Shown here: piece by piece, positions 15,280 to 16,171 of the stretch
Layout of the letters: each line of letters opens with the position of its first letter
Numbering within the stretch: the first letter of the stretch is position 1
Assembly: GCA_035705985.1 (NCBI GenBank)
Contig: DASSVP010000121.1
Location: 1-16,171, forward strand
Length of the DNA: 16,171 nt
DNA from: JACVRW01 sp035705985
GTDB taxonomy: Bacteria > Actinomycetota > Thermoleophilia > Solirubrobacterales > Thermoleophilaceae
Direction of reading: 5' to 3'
Notes under the pieces: model-generated
Database searches by the model: none
What the model was told of the DNA's origin: nothing
Seen by the model: only the letters and a program-made list of their open reading frames with translations
Program-made: the position numbers and the translations under genes

Positions 15280-15285
15280 CCTCCC
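15280..15285 (-). promoter_or_regulatory. Ribosome-binding site that points to an ATA start for pilD
   Basis: On the minus strand this reads GGGAGG in the 30-bp gap after the upstream TAG (15303-15305). It is 7 bases before ATA 15272 and 22 bases before GTG 15257. No ATG, GTG or TTG in this frame lies between the upstream stop and GTG 15257. Confidence 0.5.
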
Positions 15286-15302
15286 GGCTCACGCCGGGGA
15301 CT

Positions 15303-16171
15303 CTAGCCGCCGGTGATGTCGCGCCAGGAGTTCTGGACGATGCTCGCACTGCCGTACGAGCTGACGCTCACGAACGCGCGCTCGTCGTAGGTGATGTTCA
15401 CCCGGTTCGACCCGACGTCGATGCCGCCCGGGCCGTCGACGAAGGCGCCGCCGTGGATGGTCAGGCCGCCTCGCAGCCGGAGCAGCTCGTCGTCGCTCGA
15501 GTTCTCGTTGTTGAGGTGGTAGACGATGCCCCAGAAGTCGGACTTTCCGCCCAGCTCCAGGTATCCGTCGGCCCAGATCAGGATGCCGCCGTTCCCGTCG
15601 GCGTTCCAGGTCCAGTTCTTCGTGTACCTGCCGTCCGCGCAGCCCTGGACCCACACGACCTTGCCGCTGAGCTGCTCCTGCGTCGGGCAGACCCCGTCGT
15701 AGAAGCGGCCGTCCGCGACGGCGCGCTCCTTGAGCCGCTCCTTCACGTCGTCCTCGATCGCGTCCTGGTTCACGAACGAGTTGCCCTCGATCGCCCCCGG
15801 CGGGTCGAGCTGCGGGTTCGTCTTGTCCGGGGTGAACTCGGCGCAGCTCGGATCGTTCAGCTGGCAGCGCAGGGTCACGGGATGCTGGCTCGTAGCGTCC
15901 GGATTTGTCTGGATGTAGACGCCGTTGCCGTTCGGCGTGAGCTCGAACTGGCCCGCGAGAATGACGCGCTTGGGCAGGAACTCCACGTTCTCGGTCACCT
16001 GCACGAGCGCCACGAGCACGCGCTTGCGTCCGCGTACCGTCGACTCCGCCTTGACCCACACGTGCAGATTGCCGTTGGAGTCCCAGTGCGGGTTCGTGGG
16101 GGCCTCGACCGTCGCCGCGTCGTAGAACGGGCTTCCGTTCGGGTCGTCGTAGATGCTCGTCTTCCAGGTGG
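15303..16171 (-). CDS. PilX-like type IV pilus assembly protein, C-terminal part (runs off the right edge)
   Basis: The frame is open from the right edge to TAG at 15303, giving 288 visible residues; the N-terminus lies outside. Near the edge, NLHVWVKAESTVRGRKRVLVALVQV is a paired-strand pattern that I associate with the pilus assembly PilX-type family. It is followed by a Cys-containing middle with LRCQLNDPSC and FYDGVCPTQEQLSGKVVWVQGC. The C-terminal beta-rich part has GGILIWADGYLELGG and GGLTIHGGAFVDG, a right-handed-helix-like repeated strand pattern that ends ASIVQNSWRDITGG. GTG 16061 is not the start, because the frame and the pattern continue upstream without a stop. The gene precedes pilD by 30 bp, so a minor-pilin or tip-complex role is likely. 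The family call is from memory of the pattern and context, and is moderate. Confidence 0.6.
   Translation of the reverse strand, partial: TWKTSIYDDPNGSPFYDAATVEAPTNPHWDSNGNLHVWVKAESTVRGRKRVLVALVQVTENVEFLPKRVILAGQFELTPNGNGVYIQTNPDATSQHPVTLRCQLNDPSCAEFTPDKTNPQLDPPGAIEGNSFVNQDAIEDDVKERLKERAVADGRFYDGVCPTQEQLSGKVVWVQGCADGRYTKNWTWNADGNGGILIWADGYLELGGKSDFWGIVYHLNNENSSDDELLRLRGGLTIHGGAFVDGPGGIDVGSNRVNITYDERAFVSVSSYGSASIVQNSWRDITGG

Noticed and set aside
15284..15297. CCGGC-N4-GCCGG hairpin upstream of pilD as a terminator
   Set aside because: The stem is 5 bp, it overlaps the ribosome-binding site and lacks a T-run.

Overview
The window is GC-rich bacterial chromosome, and every gene I can support lies on the minus strand, so transcription runs from high to low coordinates. 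Gene content points to an actinobacterium, most likely class Thermoleophilia (Solirubrobacterales/Gaiellales-like). The evidence is type IV pilus PilM/PilN/PilO genes without an adjacent secretin, a Gram-positive-type LexA box (CGAAC-N4-GTTCG), an aroC-aroKB-aroQ-pepP gene order, and an AroQ variant of the kind I associate with that class. The lineage is inferred, not proven.

Region 1 (about 16171 to 9435, in transcription order) is a type IV pilus locus. It holds the C-terminal part of a PilX-like pilus protein, a PilD prepilin peptidase, then PilM, PilN and PilO, a PilP-positioned membrane-anchored protein with a Gly/Thr/Ser repeat linker, and a secreted IPT/TIG plus calcium-binding-repeat protein. 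From pilM onward, spacings are 9 bp or less or the genes overlap by 4 bp, so this is one operon.

Region 2 (9404 to 4505) is a tightly coupled shikimate operon: aroC, a fused shikimate kinase/dehydroquinate synthase (aroKB), type II aroQ, an M24 Xaa-Pro-type aminopeptidase and a TSUP-family membrane transporter. Neighbouring genes overlap by 1 to 4 bp throughout. A 14-bp-stem hairpin abuts the aroC start codon at the junction with the pilus operon.

Region 3 (4490 to 1) holds a secreted M14 zinc carboxypeptidase with a putative leaderless promoter, then an SOS-type unit: a LexA box directly before an ImuB-like Y-family polymerase whose catalytic acidic motifs look degenerate, with an overlapping small DUF6504-like gene. 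The left edge carries the start of a GAF-domain signalling protein.

No tRNA, rRNA, CRISPR array, insertion sequence or phage feature was seen. No stretch over 300 bp lacks a gene. The points most worth a second look are two candidate ATA start codons (aroKB and pilD), the aroC hairpin, the pilus-operon calcium-binding protein, the duplicated beta-sandwich segments flanking the M14 peptidase, and the LexA-controlled polymerase cassette.
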